From Alteromonas gracilis (GTDB lineage Bacteria > Pseudomonadota > Gammaproteobacteria > Enterobacterales > Alteromonadaceae): a DNA stretch of 64,000 bases. The notes beneath the pieces are model-generated. The model saw only the letters and a program-made list of their open reading frames with translations, was not told the origin of the DNA and did not search any database. Position 1 is the stretch's first letter. The number at the start of each line of letters is the position of its first letter. Location of the stretch: assembly GCF_002993325.1 (NCBI RefSeq), contig NZ_PVNO01000031.1, forward strand, positions 248,001 to 312,000, given 5' to 3'. Positions 17,721 through 28,180 of this stretch are shown here, one piece after another. Both the position numbers and the translations under genes were made by a program.

Positions 17721-18605
17721 ATGGCAGTAAGAGACATTATCTCGCTTTTAGTATTAGCTGGGATTTGGGGCGGCTCATTTATTTTTATGCGCGTTGCAGC
17801 GCCAGAGTTTGGCATTTATGTGTTGGTGGCAATACGTACCCTACTAGCAACAGCGGTGTTATTACCTTTACTATTGATACGGGGTTCGGTTCGAGAGATT
17901 AAGCACCACTGGTTTGCCATAGCGCTTGTGGGGATGGCAAATACCGCCGTTCCCTTCGTGTTATTCAATTACAGCAGCCTTCATTTAGAGGCTGGCGTAA
18001 ACGCTATATTGAATGCTACAGCGCCTATGTTTGGCGCAATTGTGGCGTGGCTTTGGCTTGGTGACAAACTGAATAAATCAGCAATAGCTGGCCTTTTTGT
18101 GGGGTTTATTGGTGTTACTGTGATCAGCCAGCAAAAGCTAGGCGAGGGAGAAGTCAGCTTTCTACCTATTCTTACCGCACTCCTCGCTACCACAGGATAC
18201 GGTATTGCGGCTTGTATGATGAAAAAATGGCTGCAAGGGGTAAAACCTTTAGTGGTGGCAACGGGAAGTCAGGCCATGGCCAGCGTAATGCTCGCGCCTT
18301 TTGCACTAGCTACCCTACCTGAAGCTATGCCAAGCGCTAATGCGTGGATGAATGCCGTAGCATTGGCGGTTGGTGGAACAGGCATTGCCTATATTTTATA
18401 CTTTAAACTTATTGCCGACATTGGCCCAGCCAAAGCCATTACGGTGGCTTACTTAGTACCGCTATTTGGCATTATCTGGGGCGTACTTTTTTTACAAGAA
18501 CATCTGTCTTTGCAGACCATTGTGGGCGGTTTAATGATTTTATTTGGCGTCGCATTAACAACAGGCGTCCTCAAACGAAAACGCCTTAAAGTTAAGCCTG
18601 CGTGA
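17721..18605 (+). CDS. EamA (DMT) family transporter
   Basis: Inner-membrane protein of 294 residues with ten predicted helices in two EamA repeats. The first repeat opens LAGIWGGSFIFMRVAAPEF; the second contains GGTGIAYILYF and AYLVPLFGIIWGVLFLQE, which are typical of the RhaT/YedA-like group. It begins 18 bases after ogt and may be co-transcribed. A metabolite efflux role is usual for the family; the substrate is unknown. It ends in a basic tail. It meets the convergent GGDEF gene with a gap of one base. Confidence 0.88.
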   Translation: MAVRDIISLLVLAGIWGGSFIFMRVAAPEFGIYVLVAIRTLLATAVLLPLLLIRGSVREIKHHWFAIALVGMANTAVPFVLFNYSSLHLEAGVNAILNATAPMFGAIVAWLWLGDKLNKSAIAGLFVGFIGVTVISQQKLGEGEVSFLPILTALLATTGYGIAACMMKKWLQGVKPLVVATGSQAMASVMLAPFALATLPEAMPSANAWMNAVALAVGGTGIAYILYFKLIADIGPAKAITVAYLVPLFGIIWGVLFLQEHLSLQTIVGGLMILFGVALTTGVLKRKRLKVKPA

Positions 18606-18606
18606 G

Positions 18607-20028
18607 CTAGTCGATGAGTTGCATTCTTACTAAATTGCTTCCGTCGCGTTTTGCCTGATACAGCGCGTCTTCGGCATGAGCCGTGACCTCGTGCATAGCC
18701 CGGGGTGACGCGGTAAAGGAAAGGCCGATAGACGCAGTTATCACGAGTTCAGGTAATTCTTGCAGTGGTGGCAGTGTTGCTATGCCGTGGCGAAGGTTTT
18801 GAGCTATATCAAACGCCACATGAGGACCTGTTTGCGGCAGTAAAATAAGAAACTCAGCGCTGCTCCACCTGCCTAATATATCCTGTTCTCTTAAATGTTC
18901 TGCCAAGTAAGAAACTATCTTGTCGAGAATATCATCGCCTACGCTGCGTCCATGCGCATCAATAATATCTGAAAATTCATCAACGCTGATCAGCATTACG
19001 CTCAATGACTTGTGCTCAGCTAACAGGGTTTTATAGATAAGCTGTAAGTTGTCTTTTTCTGGCAGGCGATTGTTGTTGCGGACTACCAGATCTGGCTGCA
19101 TGTCTTTTCTAAAGTAATAGAGCAAGTTGTAAATCAGCAAGAATAATGAAAATACAACAACCAATAAGGTAACTACACTGAAAATAAAGGCTTGAGAAAT
19201 TTCTGCCTGGCGATCTTCAAGTGGACTTAATAGAAATACGGTCCACCCAAACTGGTTGAGTTTTACCTCTGCAATAAGGAAATCTTTTTGGTCGATAGTG
19301 ACGAGCTTATTATTTAAGGCTTGTTCATTTTGAATAACAAGAGGAAGGCTCGCATACCAAGGTAATTCAGATAAATTAGTAAAGTCTGAATAGGAGGCGA
19401 TTAGGCTAGGGTCGGATGACAACATAATGTCTCCCTGACCGTCAACGAACAAAAAGTCATAGCCATACTCTTGCTTGTAAGTATCGAATATTTCAATAAA
19501 GCTACGTAAACTTTTCCCCACGCCGAAAAAGCCTAAGAATCTGCCATCTTCATCGTGAATTTTTATATCGATGTAAAAGTGAGTGTCTTCCCACTTTCCT
19601 ATGTCGGCCACTGCATCAGCAGGGTAGTCGCGATATTTAAAATACCAGCTAACTTCACCTTCAATAAGATTGATAATGCTACCGTCTGAATTGTACTGCT
19701 TTCTATCTGCTTCCGTAGCGATAAAAAACGATAAACCAAATTCATTTTCCAGGCGGTCTAATGTTTTAAACACTGCGTCTCTATCAATGGTTTCCCCATT
19801 CATAAGCTCTACCAATTCGGTAGAGTGACCAAGGGCGTCTGATATGTGCAGAGGTTTCAGCAATTGCTCTACAATTAATGAAATTGCAGGCGACAACGAC
19901 TGCTGTTGCGCGCGGCTTTGCTCGGCAACAATTTTTGAAATACTGAAATGGACAAGTGTTACTATTGCGATAACCACTACCGCAAATAACACCAAAATAC
20001 TTCTATGTAGTGTACGAAATGTGTTCAC
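18607..20028 (-). CDS. Cache-domain sensor with degenerate GGDEF domain
   Basis: Inner-membrane protein of 473 residues. It has a TM helix at 11-30, a periplasmic cache-like sensing region to about residue 270 (EVSWYFKYRDYPADA, GFFGVGKSLRSF), a second TM near 275-300, and a C-terminal GGDEF domain. The active-site loop reads RWSSAEF instead of R(x)GGDEF, so both glycines and the acidic residue are lost. The inhibitory RxxD site (REQD, five residues upstream) is intact. It is therefore more likely a c-di-GMP receptor than a cyclase. The GTG start is uncertain; its nearest ribosome site (GGGAG) is 13 bases away. Confidence 0.85.
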   Translation of the reverse strand: MNTFRTLHRSILVLFAVVVIAIVTLVHFSISKIVAEQSRAQQQSLSPAISLIVEQLLKPLHISDALGHSTELVELMNGETIDRDAVFKTLDRLENEFGLSFFIATEADRKQYNSDGSIINLIEGEVSWYFKYRDYPADAVADIGKWEDTHFYIDIKIHDEDGRFLGFFGVGKSLRSFIEIFDTYKQEYGYDFLFVDGQGDIMLSSDPSLIASYSDFTNLSELPWYASLPLVIQNEQALNNKLVTIDQKDFLIAEVKLNQFGWTVFLLSPLEDRQAEISQAFIFSVVTLLVVVFSLFLLIYNLLYYFRKDMQPDLVVRNNNRLPEKDNLQLIYKTLLAEHKSLSVMLISVDEFSDIIDAHGRSVGDDILDKIVSYLAEHLREQDILGRWSSAEFLILLPQTGPHVAFDIAQNLRHGIATLPPLQELPELVITASIGLSFTASPRAMHEVTAHAEDALYQAKRDGSNLVRMQLID

Positions 20029-20258
20029 AGACTGCGCATGCTCCCTTGCCTGACTGAACCTTACCTAAGAGTGTGAGTATACCCGTTGCAATTATGAACT
20101 ACTAGGTGGCTCACCGTAAGTTTAGACTAAATAACGAAGCACCTGAGTGCAATCCTATGGTGCCTGTAAAGTTATTTTCTTAATCAGTCGCTGACTTCTT
20201 ATTTTAGCTTAGCTACACTAAGCGCCGTTTTCATTCTCTTTGCGAAATAAAGAATTAT

Positions 20259-21617
20259 ATGGCTTTCTCAGTGGTTGTTTTAGCGGCGGGTAAAGGTACT
20301 CGCATGAAGTCTTCGTTACCTAAGGTTTTACACAAGGTAGGCGGCGTACCTATGGTACAGCGCATTATTAATACGGTTAAGTCGCTCGGCGCTGATAACA
20401 TTCATTTAGTATACGGTCATGGAGGCGACCAGCTAAAGGCAACGGTCGTTGAGGAGAATCTGAACTGGTGCTTGCAGGCCGAGCAGTTAGGAACAGGCCA
20501 TGCAGTGCAGCAAGCGGCGCCGCATATCAAAGACAATGAAGATGTATTGATTCTTGTGGGAGATGCACCACTAATTCGGGAAGAAACCCTGAGTGCGTTG
20601 AAGGCTGTAAAAGAAAACTGCGATTTAGCGCTGCTCACCGTGAACTTAGATGATCCCACAGGCATGGGCCGCATTATTCGCGAAAATGACAATATTACCG
20701 CGATAGTCGAGCACAAAGACGCCACTGATGCTCAGCGTGAAATCAAAGAAATAAACACCGGCATGATGATGATGTCTGGCGCTGATCTTAAGCGCTGGTT
20801 GGGTAAGTTAAGCAATGATAACGCGCAAGGCGAGTACTACCTCACCGACGTAATTGCAATGGCAGCATCAGAAGGCAAGCGTATCCAGTCTGCTCAGCCT
20901 CAATCTGCAGTTGAAGTGGAAGGTGTGAACAACCGGTTACAGTTGGCAAACCTGGAACGCGCACTTCAACGTCGCCAAGCTGACGAATTAATGACTAATG
21001 GTGTAACACTCTTAGATCCTGCTCGTTTTGATTTGCGCGGGCAGTTAGATAACGGCAACGATGTTGTTATAGACGTGAACGTTATTGTTGAAGGTAAGGT
21101 AACCCTTGGCAACAACGTCATCATTGGCGCTAATTGTATTCTACGCAACTGCACTATCGCCGATAACGCTGTTATAGAGCCAAATTCTATAGTTGAAGAA
21201 GCGGACGTTGGAGAGGGGTGCACAGTAGGGCCATACGCCAGACTACGACCAGGCGCCGTTATGCAAAAAAATGCCAAAGTGGGCAACTTTGTTGAAATGA
21301 AAAAAGCGGTATTAGGTGAAGGCGCAAAAGCTAACCACCTGACCTATTTGGGCGATGCCGAAGTAGGTGCTAAAGCTAATATCGGTGCAGGTACCATCAC
21401 CTGTAACTATGATGGCGTGAACAAATCAAAGACAGTGATCGGTGAAAATGCTTTCATCGGCTCGAACTCGTCACTCGTAGCACCTGTAAACATTGGCAAA
21501 GGAGCAACAGTGGGGGCGGGGTCGGTCATCACCTCAACGGTAGACGAAGACGCTTTGGCTGTTGCACGTGGTAAACAGCGCAATATTCCGAACTGGCCGC
21601 GTCCGACGAAAAAATAA
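20259..21617 (+). CDS. glmU: Bifunctional GlcNAc-1-P uridyltransferase / glucosamine-1-P acetyltransferase
   Basis: Cytosolic enzyme of 452 residues that makes UDP-GlcNAc for peptidoglycan and LPS. The N-terminal pyrophosphorylase has [22 protein letters not shown] and GDAPLI. The C-terminal left-handed beta-helix has hexapeptide repeats from about residue 250 and the acetyltransferase motifs [12 protein letters not shown] and [15 protein letters not shown] [12 protein letters not shown]. It is the first gene of the glmU...glmS neighbourhood. A long hairpin follows at 21635. Confidence 0.97.
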   Translation: MAFSVVVLAAGKGTRMKSSLPKVLHKVGGVPMVQRIINTVKSLGADNIHLVYGHGGDQLKATVVEENLNWCLQAEQLGTGHAVQQAAPHIKDNEDVLILVGDAPLIREETLSALKAVKENCDLALLTVNLDDPTGMGRIIRENDNITAIVEHKDATDAQREIKEINTGMMMMSGADLKRWLGKLSNDNAQGEYYLTDVIAMAASEGKRIQSAQPQSAVEVEGVNNRLQLANLERALQRRQADELMTNGVTLLDPARFDLRGQLDNGNDVVIDVNVIVEGKVTLGNNVIIGANCILRNCTIADNAVIEPNSIVEEADVGEGCTVGPYARLRPGAVMQKNAKVGNFVEMKKAVLGEGAKANHLTYLGDAEVGAKANIGAGTITCNYDGVNKSKTVIGENAFIGSNSSLVAPVNIGKGATVGAGSVITSTVDEDALAVARGKQRNIPNWPRPTKK

Positions 21618-21634
21618 AAGCCCCCTCGCTTTTT

Positions 21635-21675
21635 AATGGGCTTAACAGAAGTACAAAACATTCTGTTAGCCCATT
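21635..21675 (+). terminator. Long hairpin after glmU
   Basis: Arms AATGGGCTTAACAGAA and TTCTGTTAGCCCATT (one bulge) form a 15-base-pair stem 18 bases after the glmU stop. No clear T run follows on the plus strand (TTCCCC), so termination may be partial, or the hairpin may work on the opposite strand, where T residues follow. Confidence 0.55.
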
Positions 21676-21851
21676 TCCCCAGCAGTGTTATTTAAAAGCA
21701 AACTGGTTTAGCCCGCAATTCAGTCAAAACTATCGTTCCCTCTAGTTTTCACAAGTGCGGTGATGAGAAATAGTGAACCTCTGGCTGATGTATCACTCTA
21801 TCTTTTTTATAGTGTGTATTCACTTACCTTAAAATCTCACATGGAGCTGCA

Positions 21852-22892
21852 ATGATATCTACTTTACTGGTTGGCTTTGGATTTTCTGCAACCACCTTTC
21901 ATCTACCCTTTCTCAATTATCTGCCACAGTTTTCTATCGATGTGGTTATTTCATCAAAGCCGGATGCGGTTCAAGCAGTGTTGCCCCACGCAGAAGTCTA
22001 CAGTTCGTTAGAAGAAGCATTAAAAATTCACGATGTTGATTTAGTGATCATTACCACACCTAATCATCTTCATGGCCAGCAAGCGAGGGTGGCGTTAGTG
22101 CACAGTTGTCATGTGTTGGTAGAAAAACCCTTCACATTAAATAGTGAAGAAGCTGAAGCCTTGGTTGACCTTGCTAACACGCAGAATAAACAGCTGTGTG
22201 TGTATCATAACAGGCGCTTTGATGGTGACTTTCTTACTATTAAAAAGCTAATTGATGATGGACGTCTTGGTGAAATTAAACGTCTTGAAAGTCGTTTTGA
22301 TCGTTTTCGCCCTATTCCACGCAACAGGTGGCGTGAAAATTCGGGGCCTGGCAGCGGTATTTTCTGGGATTTGGGCCCCCACTTAATCGACCAAGCTCTG
22401 CAGCTTTTTGGCGAGCCGAAAGAAGTGTCGGCAAGCATACAGACATTGCGCGAAAACGGGCAATCAGATGATACATTCGATGTAACGCTTCATTACAGTG
22501 ACAAAGTTGTGAAGCTAGGTAGCTCAGCTTTCCAGGCGGGGGCAACACTGCGTTACGATTTGCAAGGTACAAAAGGCAGCTTTCGAAAATTCTATTTAGA
22601 TCCGCAAGAAGACCAATTGCGTGCAGAGCTATCCTTTGACGATAAACACTGGGCGATTACAAAAGATAACGAGCATGGCGTGCTAGTTGTTGCCAATGAA
22701 AGCGGCCAGCTAATTGAAGAGACGGTTACAACACTTAAAGGCGAATACCTGACGTTTTTCAATCGCCTTGCTCACGCTATTGAAGACGGTAAGTTCTCAC
22801 CCGCAGACGCGAGTACGGTAGTACCTGTTATCAAAGTCATTGAGCTAGCCATAAAAGCGAGTGCCCAAAAGGCATCGCTGACGTTTAATTAA
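21852..22892 (+). CDS. Gfo/Idh/MocA family oxidoreductase
   Basis: NAD(P)-dependent oxidoreductase of 346 residues. It has an N-terminal Rossmann fold starting VGFGFSATTFHLPFL, the family EKP motif in HVLVEKPFTL (about residue 95), and the C-terminal domain with DLGPHLIDQALQLFG, where the histidine is the usual catalytic candidate. It is most like the YdgJ/scyllo-inositol or sugar-acid group. Its position between glmU and the DeoR-type regulator of glmS suggests an amino-sugar or cell-wall sugar substrate; this is only context. GGAG lies 6 bases before the start. Confidence 0.88.
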   Translation: MISTLLVGFGFSATTFHLPFLNYLPQFSIDVVISSKPDAVQAVLPHAEVYSSLEEALKIHDVDLVIITTPNHLHGQQARVALVHSCHVLVEKPFTLNSEEAEALVDLANTQNKQLCVYHNRRFDGDFLTIKKLIDDGRLGEIKRLESRFDRFRPIPRNRWRENSGPGSGIFWDLGPHLIDQALQLFGEPKEVSASIQTLRENGQSDDTFDVTLHYSDKVVKLGSSAFQAGATLRYDLQGTKGSFRKFYLDPQEDQLRAELSFDDKHWAITKDNEHGVLVVANESGQLIEETVTTLKGEYLTFFNRLAHAIEDGKFSPADASTVVPVIKVIELAIKASAQKASLTFN

Positions 22893-23092
22893 ACAATTAC
22901 CTTGACCAATATTTCAATTTAACTTACGATTCTTTCACTTTAAAATTTTAATCTTTCGTTTTGAAAGTTATGAGTTGAGAATAGAAAGCTCTTTGTGGAC
23001 TATTTTGCAAACCTTTTCCTTAGCTTTTGCACAATTAGGGCAACGCTAACAGGAAGGCTAAATAAGTAGCCCGCACAAGCATCGGGGTTGTA

Positions 23093-23905
23093 TTGAAAAG
23101 CAGTAAATCAGTCGAACAGCGCCGCCAGCAGATAGTGGCGTGGGTAACAGAACATGGCCAATCACAAGTTGAAGATTTGGCCGTGCGTTTTGCTACGTCT
23201 GAAGTGACCATTCGAAAAGATCTCGCGGCTCTTTCGCAGCAAGGTTTACTGATTCGACAGTTTGGTGGCGCAGTGCCTGTGCCATCCATTACGAACTCAA
23301 ATGCTGGATCATCTCAACTTATCGCCAATGATCCTTTCACTAATTCAACTGCTAGTCCAGCAATCAATGCTATAGGCCAACTCGCAGTAAGCTTGGTGAA
23401 ACCAGGCAACAAGTTAGTTATAGATTGCGGCTCTACAACCGCAACAGTGTTGTCCCATTTATCAAATATCGATGACTTAGTGGTGATGACCAATACCCTG
23501 TCTACTGCCAATTTTCTTACCCAGTGCGAGAATGAACCTACTGTCCTAATGGTAGGTGGAACCTGGGATGCACAGTCTCAGTCTTTTCAGGGAGCCATGG
23601 CTGAACAGTTAGTTAGCGCCTATAGTTTTGATATTGCGTTTATTGGCGCTGCGGGCATAGATGTAGACAGAGGCACTACCACTTTTAACGAGCTAATAGG
23701 TGTTACTCGCGCGATGGCCGCGGCGGCCAGTAAGGTGGTGGTATTAGCCAGCTCAAAAAAACTAACCCATAAAATGCCTAATCTAGAGCTGAGCTGGAAA
23801 AACATTTCTGTTTTGATCACCGATGAAGGCATTAGTGATGAAGACAAACTTAATATTGAAAATCAGGGCGTGACCGTGCTTATTGCAGCGCCGAGTGGAG
23901 AATAA
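23093..23905 (+). CDS. DeoR/GlpR family regulator upstream of glmS
   Basis: DNA-binding protein of 270 residues. It has an N-terminal DeoR helix-turn-helix ([35 protein letters not shown]) and a C-terminal sugar-phosphate sensor domain ([40 protein letters not shown]). The TTG start at 23093 has a GGGG site 5 bases upstream and retains the full HTH. It ends 2 bases before glmS. In Pseudomonas the equivalent gene (GlmR) lies between glmU and glmS and controls glmS, and the same role is likely here. Confidence 0.88.
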   Translation: MKSSKSVEQRRQQIVAWVTEHGQSQVEDLAVRFATSEVTIRKDLAALSQQGLLIRQFGGAVPVPSITNSNAGSSQLIANDPFTNSTASPAINAIGQLAVSLVKPGNKLVIDCGSTTATVLSHLSNIDDLVVMTNTLSTANFLTQCENEPTVLMVGGTWDAQSQSFQGAMAEQLVSAYSFDIAFIGAAGIDVDRGTTTFNELIGVTRAMAAAASKVVVLASSKKLTHKMPNLELSWKNISVLITDEGISDEDKLNIENQGVTVLIAAPSGE

Positions 23906-23907
23906 TT

Positions 23908-25740
23908 ATGTGTGGAATTGTTGGCGCAGTTGCTGAACGTAACGTGGTAGAAATTCTTTTAGAGGGTTTAAAAAGACTCGAGTATCGCGGCTATGATTCA
24001 GCCGGTGTGGCGCTGCTTCAAAACGATGGTACGCTGACGCGTATTCGCCGTACAGGCAAAGTGCAAGAGCTTGCTGATGCGGTAGCAGCAGGCGAAGCTT
24101 TGGGAACAACCGGTATTGCACACACCCGTTGGGCGACCCATGGTGGTGTAACTGAAGCAAACGCTCACCCACACTTCTCTGCCGAGCGCGTGGCCGTGGT
24201 TCACAACGGCATTATTGAAAACTACGTAAGTTTAAAAGCACAACTAAAAGAAAAAGGCTACACCTTCACCAGCGACACCGACACTGAAACTATTGCGCAT
24301 ACGGTGCATGAAGAGCTTAAATCGGGAAGTACACTCTTAGACGCAGTACAAAGTGCGGTTAAGACATTCCACGGTGCTTACGGCACAGTTATTATGGATA
24401 AAGAAGACCCTAGCCGCGTAGTGGTTGCACGTTCTGGAAGCCCGCTTGTAATTGGTTTAGGTCTTGGCGAAAACTTTATTGCTTCGGACCAAATGGCATT
24501 ATTGCCGGTAACACGCCGTTTTATCTTTTTGGAAGAAGGTGATGTAGCTGAGATTACGCGTAGAGACGTTAAAATATTCGATAAAGGCGGCAACGCCGTT
24601 GAGCGCGAAATCATTGAATCGAACATCGAGCACGACGCGGGTGACAAGGCGGGTTACCGCCATTACATGCTTAAGGAAATTCACGAGCAGCCAACGGTTG
24701 TGCGCAACGCATTAAAAGACCGTATTGATGAAAACGGACTTACCTCTGATGTATTTGGAAAAGGTGCTGACGAAATATTTAAAAAGGTTAAACACGTTCA
24801 AATCATTGCCTGCGGGACTAGCTACCACGCAGGTATGACGGCGCGCTATTGGTTAGAGCAGTACGCCAATGTGTCGTGTAACGTAGAAATTGCATCAGAG
24901 TTTCGTTACCGCAAATCGGTAGTGCACCCAAACAGCCTACTTATTACTATTTCTCAATCAGGCGAGACAGCCGATACATTAGCCGCACTTCGCTTAGCGA
25001 AAGAGTTGGGCTATATGTCTAGTTTGACCATATGTAATGTTCAGGGCTCGTCATTAGTACGCGAATCTGACCTAGCATTTATGACTCGCGCGGGCGCAGA
25101 AATAGGCGTGGCATCTACTAAAGCCTTTACTACACAGCTTGCTGCTTTCCTTATGCTAACCCTTGCATTGGGCAAAGAAAACGGCATGACCGAGTCCGAC
25201 TGCAAGGCCATTGTTTCTGCACTTCACAGTTTGCCTGCCAAACTTGAAGAGACCCTAGCTATTACAGGCGGTATCGAAGATTTAGCGGAAGAGTTTGCAG
25301 ACAAAAACCACAGCTTGTTCTTAGGTCGTGGCGACCAATATCCCATTGCTATGGAAGGCGCGCTAAAACTTAAAGAGATTTCTTACATTCACGCTGAAGC
25401 CTATGCCTCAGGTGAATTGAAGCACGGCCCTCTTGCGCTAATTGACGACGAAATGCCAGTTATTGTTGTGGCGCCGAATAACGAATTGCTTGAAAAACTT
25501 AAATCGAACGTTGAAGAAGTGCGCGCACGTGGCGGTATCATGTATGTATTTGCTGACAAAGATGCGGCGTTTGCAGGGGATGAAACCATGCGCGTTATTG
25601 ACGTACCGCACTGCGAAGCGGCTATTGCACCTATCATTTATACCTTGCCGCTACAGCTATTGAGCTACTATGTGGCGTTAATTAAGGGCACCGACGTTGA
25701 CCAGCCTAGAAACTTGGCAAAGTCAGTTACAGTGGAATAG
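23908..25740 (+). CDS. glmS: Glucosamine-6-phosphate synthase (isomerizing)
   Basis: Enzyme of 610 residues turning fructose-6-P and glutamine into glucosamine-6-P. The N-terminal glutaminase starts with the nucleophile Cys2 (MCGIVGA) and includes HTRWATHG. Two SIS domains follow ([21 protein letters not shown]) and the C-terminal tail ends [13 protein letters not shown] as in E. coli GlmS. It is coupled to the DeoR-type regulator (2-base gap). No glmS ribozyme is present or expected. The terminator is at 25828. Confidence 0.97.
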   Translation: MCGIVGAVAERNVVEILLEGLKRLEYRGYDSAGVALLQNDGTLTRIRRTGKVQELADAVAAGEALGTTGIAHTRWATHGGVTEANAHPHFSAERVAVVHNGIIENYVSLKAQLKEKGYTFTSDTDTETIAHTVHEELKSGSTLLDAVQSAVKTFHGAYGTVIMDKEDPSRVVVARSGSPLVIGLGLGENFIASDQMALLPVTRRFIFLEEGDVAEITRRDVKIFDKGGNAVEREIIESNIEHDAGDKAGYRHYMLKEIHEQPTVVRNALKDRIDENGLTSDVFGKGADEIFKKVKHVQIIACGTSYHAGMTARYWLEQYANVSCNVEIASEFRYRKSVVHPNSLLITISQSGETADTLAALRLAKELGYMSSLTICNVQGSSLVRESDLAFMTRAGAEIGVASTKAFTTQLAAFLMLTLALGKENGMTESDCKAIVSALHSLPAKLEETLAITGGIEDLAEEFADKNHSLFLGRGDQYPIAMEGALKLKEISYIHAEAYASGELKHGPLALIDDEMPVIVVAPNNELLEKLKSNVEEVRARGGIMYVFADKDAAFAGDETMRVIDVPHCEAAIAPIIYTLPLQLLSYYVALIKGTDVDQPRNLAKSVTVE

Positions 25741-25827
25741 CGCTAAGTTTGAGCACTTTCTAAAAAAAGCGTGAGCCTTCAACTCTTAATTTAATTTTTT
25801 ATAGCTGGGCTCATATGCAAATGATTG

Positions 25828-25869
25828 AAAAGGCTTGATATCGATAATATGTCGAAATCAGGCCTTTTT
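25828..25869 (+). terminator. Rho-independent terminator after glmS
   Basis: Stem AAAAGGCTTGAT / ATCAGGCCTTTTT (one G-U pair, 12 pairs) with a 17-base loop, ending in five T. Confidence 0.75.
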
Positions 25870-26032
25870 GCTTTTCATGCTTAAGTTTGTATACGTCCTT
25901 TTAGCTTAGCTTTTTATCCTTTCGTCGCAATCGCTTCCCAATTCAGCTTACTTCACTTATGTAAATGGTTGTAAATCAGCCGCTGGGTTCATATGTAACT
26001 CTTCTAAAGATTTAACACGTTAGCGAGGCACC

Positions 26033-27019
26033 ATGGCTATTCCGTACTCACTGCTAGATTTAGCGCCTATTTCAGAAGGTTTTGGCGTAAAAGACGCATT
26101 AAATAACTCAACGCTGATGGCTAAGGAAGCTGAGCGTAGTGGTTATGAACGAGTGTGGTTAGCCGAGCACCACGGTATGCAAGGTGTAGCCAGTTCAGCG
26201 ACCTCGGTAGTGTTAACGCATATTGCTAATGCTACCTCTACTATCAAAGTGGGTGCCGGTGGCATTATGCTGCCTAACCATTCGCCTTTGGTCATTGCTG
26301 AACAATTTGGCACCTTGGCTGAATTATTTCCCAATCGGATAGAGCTTGGACTAGGTCGCGCACCAGGTACTGATATGGCAACTGCACGAGCGCTTCGTCG
26401 TAACCTACAGAGCGATGTAGATAGCTATCCAGAAGATATTCGGGAACTTCAGCATTACCTTGGTACCCCGGAAGAAGGGCAGCCAATTGTTGCAGTGCCT
26501 GGAGCGAATACCCACGTGCCTTTATGGTTACTTGGCTCAAGCCTATACAGTGCACAGGTGGCGGCAAAAATGGGGCTGCCTTATTCATTTGCTTCCCACT
26601 TTGCGCCCGATGCCTTATTTGATGCCCTCCACGTGTATCGCAACATGTTTAAACCTTCGTCCCAATTATCAGCACCAAAGGCCATGGCAGGTGTAATGGT
26701 GGTGATTGCTGAAACTGACGAGGAGGCGGAATGGCTATTCACGTCGGTAAAACAGCAATTTATGAACATGCGACGTGGCCTTAACAAGCCGTTTGCCAAG
26801 CCTATGCATAACTTCAACGAGTATTGCACGGCGACGGATGAAGCTATGCTATCAAGTGTATTGAGATATGCGTTAGTAGGCTCAAAGGAAACGGTAAAAA
26901 CAAAGCTCAACAAGTTTATAGAAGCGACACAAATTGATGAAATTATCGTGTCTATGCCTATTTACGACATAAATGCTCGATTGCTTAGCGTTAAGACTTT
27001 TGCGGAGTTAGCTGGCTAG
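26033..27019 (+). CDS. LLM-class flavin-dependent oxidoreductase
   Basis: Bacterial luciferase-like monooxygenase fold, 328 residues. The signature is MsnO8/YhbW-like: [11 protein letters not shown] at the start, [43 protein letters not shown], and [20 protein letters not shown]. It uses FMNH2 supplied by a reductase that is not nearby. The gene is monocistronic, with ATG preceded by AGCGAGGCACC. The substrate is unknown. Confidence 0.9.
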   Translation: MAIPYSLLDLAPISEGFGVKDALNNSTLMAKEAERSGYERVWLAEHHGMQGVASSATSVVLTHIANATSTIKVGAGGIMLPNHSPLVIAEQFGTLAELFPNRIELGLGRAPGTDMATARALRRNLQSDVDSYPEDIRELQHYLGTPEEGQPIVAVPGANTHVPLWLLGSSLYSAQVAAKMGLPYSFASHFAPDALFDALHVYRNMFKPSSQLSAPKAMAGVMVVIAETDEEAEWLFTSVKQQFMNMRRGLNKPFAKPMHNFNEYCTATDEAMLSSVLRYALVGSKETVKTKLNKFIEATQIDEIIVSMPIYDINARLLSVKTFAELAG

Positions 27020-27138
27020 GACGTGATATCACCAGTTCAGAATAATTGGCTATAACTTCTTCTATGCATTGCTGTCGAATAACCTTATGATACTACTTTA
27101 GTATTAATTTCTCGGGTAGTTATAGCAGGTCGTAGAGA

Positions 27139-28161
27139 ATGACAAGGATCATAGCTTTCACTTTATATGCTTTTTTTTCATTGTCGCTGAGCACTGGCTT
27201 AGTGCTGGCAAAAGAAGTGTATAACGTTGTTATAATTGAGACTTTGCCCGTTCCTATTGTAACCGAGTCACGCATTGCGTTTGAAAAAGAGTTGGCCCGT
27301 ATTATGCCCAACCATGACATTAACGTGACGGCCTACGACGCAGAGGGCTCCGAGCTTCGCGCCAAGGCAATACTCGCCGATTTAGCTAAAGAGCCTACCC
27401 CCGATTTAATGGTGTCTGTCGCTACGCTCGCTACCCGGGCGCTTAATGCGTCTAGCGAATTTCTTGAAGTTCCAAAACTCTTTATGGCGGTTTCTTCACC
27501 AGTTGAAGAAGGTATTGTGCCGGTTATCGGCGCAAGCAGCGATCGCAATATAACGGGTGAGTCACACGTACTCGACGCAAAAGTGAAACTGGATATGCTG
27601 GAAGGGGTGCTTAGAGCCTCTGATCAAAATAAGCCTTTAACCATTGGGCTAATTCACTCAATGTATCCATCTTCAAGCAACTTGGTAAATCAACTGCTTG
27701 CGCTTAACGGAAACTATAAGCAGATTAATTTGGTTGCTGTCAGCACCCCTTATTTAGAGGGCGATGAAGGGCTCGTGGCGATGACCGATAATATTGTTGA
27801 AAAACTGCAACAAAACGAAGACAAGTTAGACGGTTATTGGCTATCTTCAGGGCCGCTCGCTGAAGCAAATGGGCTGGTGGCTAAAGTAAAAGAAAAAACA
27901 GGTTTATTTCCTTTATTTGCAGAGAGTATTTCATCCGTCAAAGAGGGGGCGCTCATTGGAGTGGTATCCGAGCCAGTTAGTATTGGGAAATCAGCGGCAA
28001 GAAAAGCTAAGTTGATACTTGAGAACAGTTCGGCGAAAGATATGCCTGTTGGAAAAATGGATACGTATACGGTGGCAGTAAATGTTTCTACAGCAATAAA
28101 ACTACAGCTACCGATCCCTTCAAATTACCTCAAACTCGCAAAAAAACACGTCTATCAGTAG
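27139..28161 (+). CDS. Periplasmic substrate-binding protein (ABC_sub_bind type), no transporter
   Basis: Exported protein of 340 residues with a signal peptide (residues 1-24, ending VLAKE). Its fold family resembles the TrpX/ABC_sub_bind group: YNVVIIETLPVPIV, DLMVSVATLATRAL, GLIHSMYPSSSNLVNQL, and VVSEPVSIGKSAARKAKLIL near the end. No permease or ATPase gene is adjacent. Instead a hybrid histidine kinase follows after 19 bases, so the protein probably presents a ligand to the kinase rather than feeding import. That role is inferred from context. Confidence 0.82.
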   Translation: MTRIIAFTLYAFFSLSLSTGLVLAKEVYNVVIIETLPVPIVTESRIAFEKELARIMPNHDINVTAYDAEGSELRAKAILADLAKEPTPDLMVSVATLATRALNASSEFLEVPKLFMAVSSPVEEGIVPVIGASSDRNITGESHVLDAKVKLDMLEGVLRASDQNKPLTIGLIHSMYPSSSNLVNQLLALNGNYKQINLVAVSTPYLEGDEGLVAMTDNIVEKLQQNEDKLDGYWLSSGPLAEANGLVAKVKEKTGLFPLFAESISSVKEGALIGVVSEPVSIGKSAARKAKLILENSSAKDMPVGKMDTYTVAVNVSTAIKLQLPIPSNYLKLAKKHVYQ

Positions 28162-28180
28162 GGTCAAATAAAAAGTTAAT

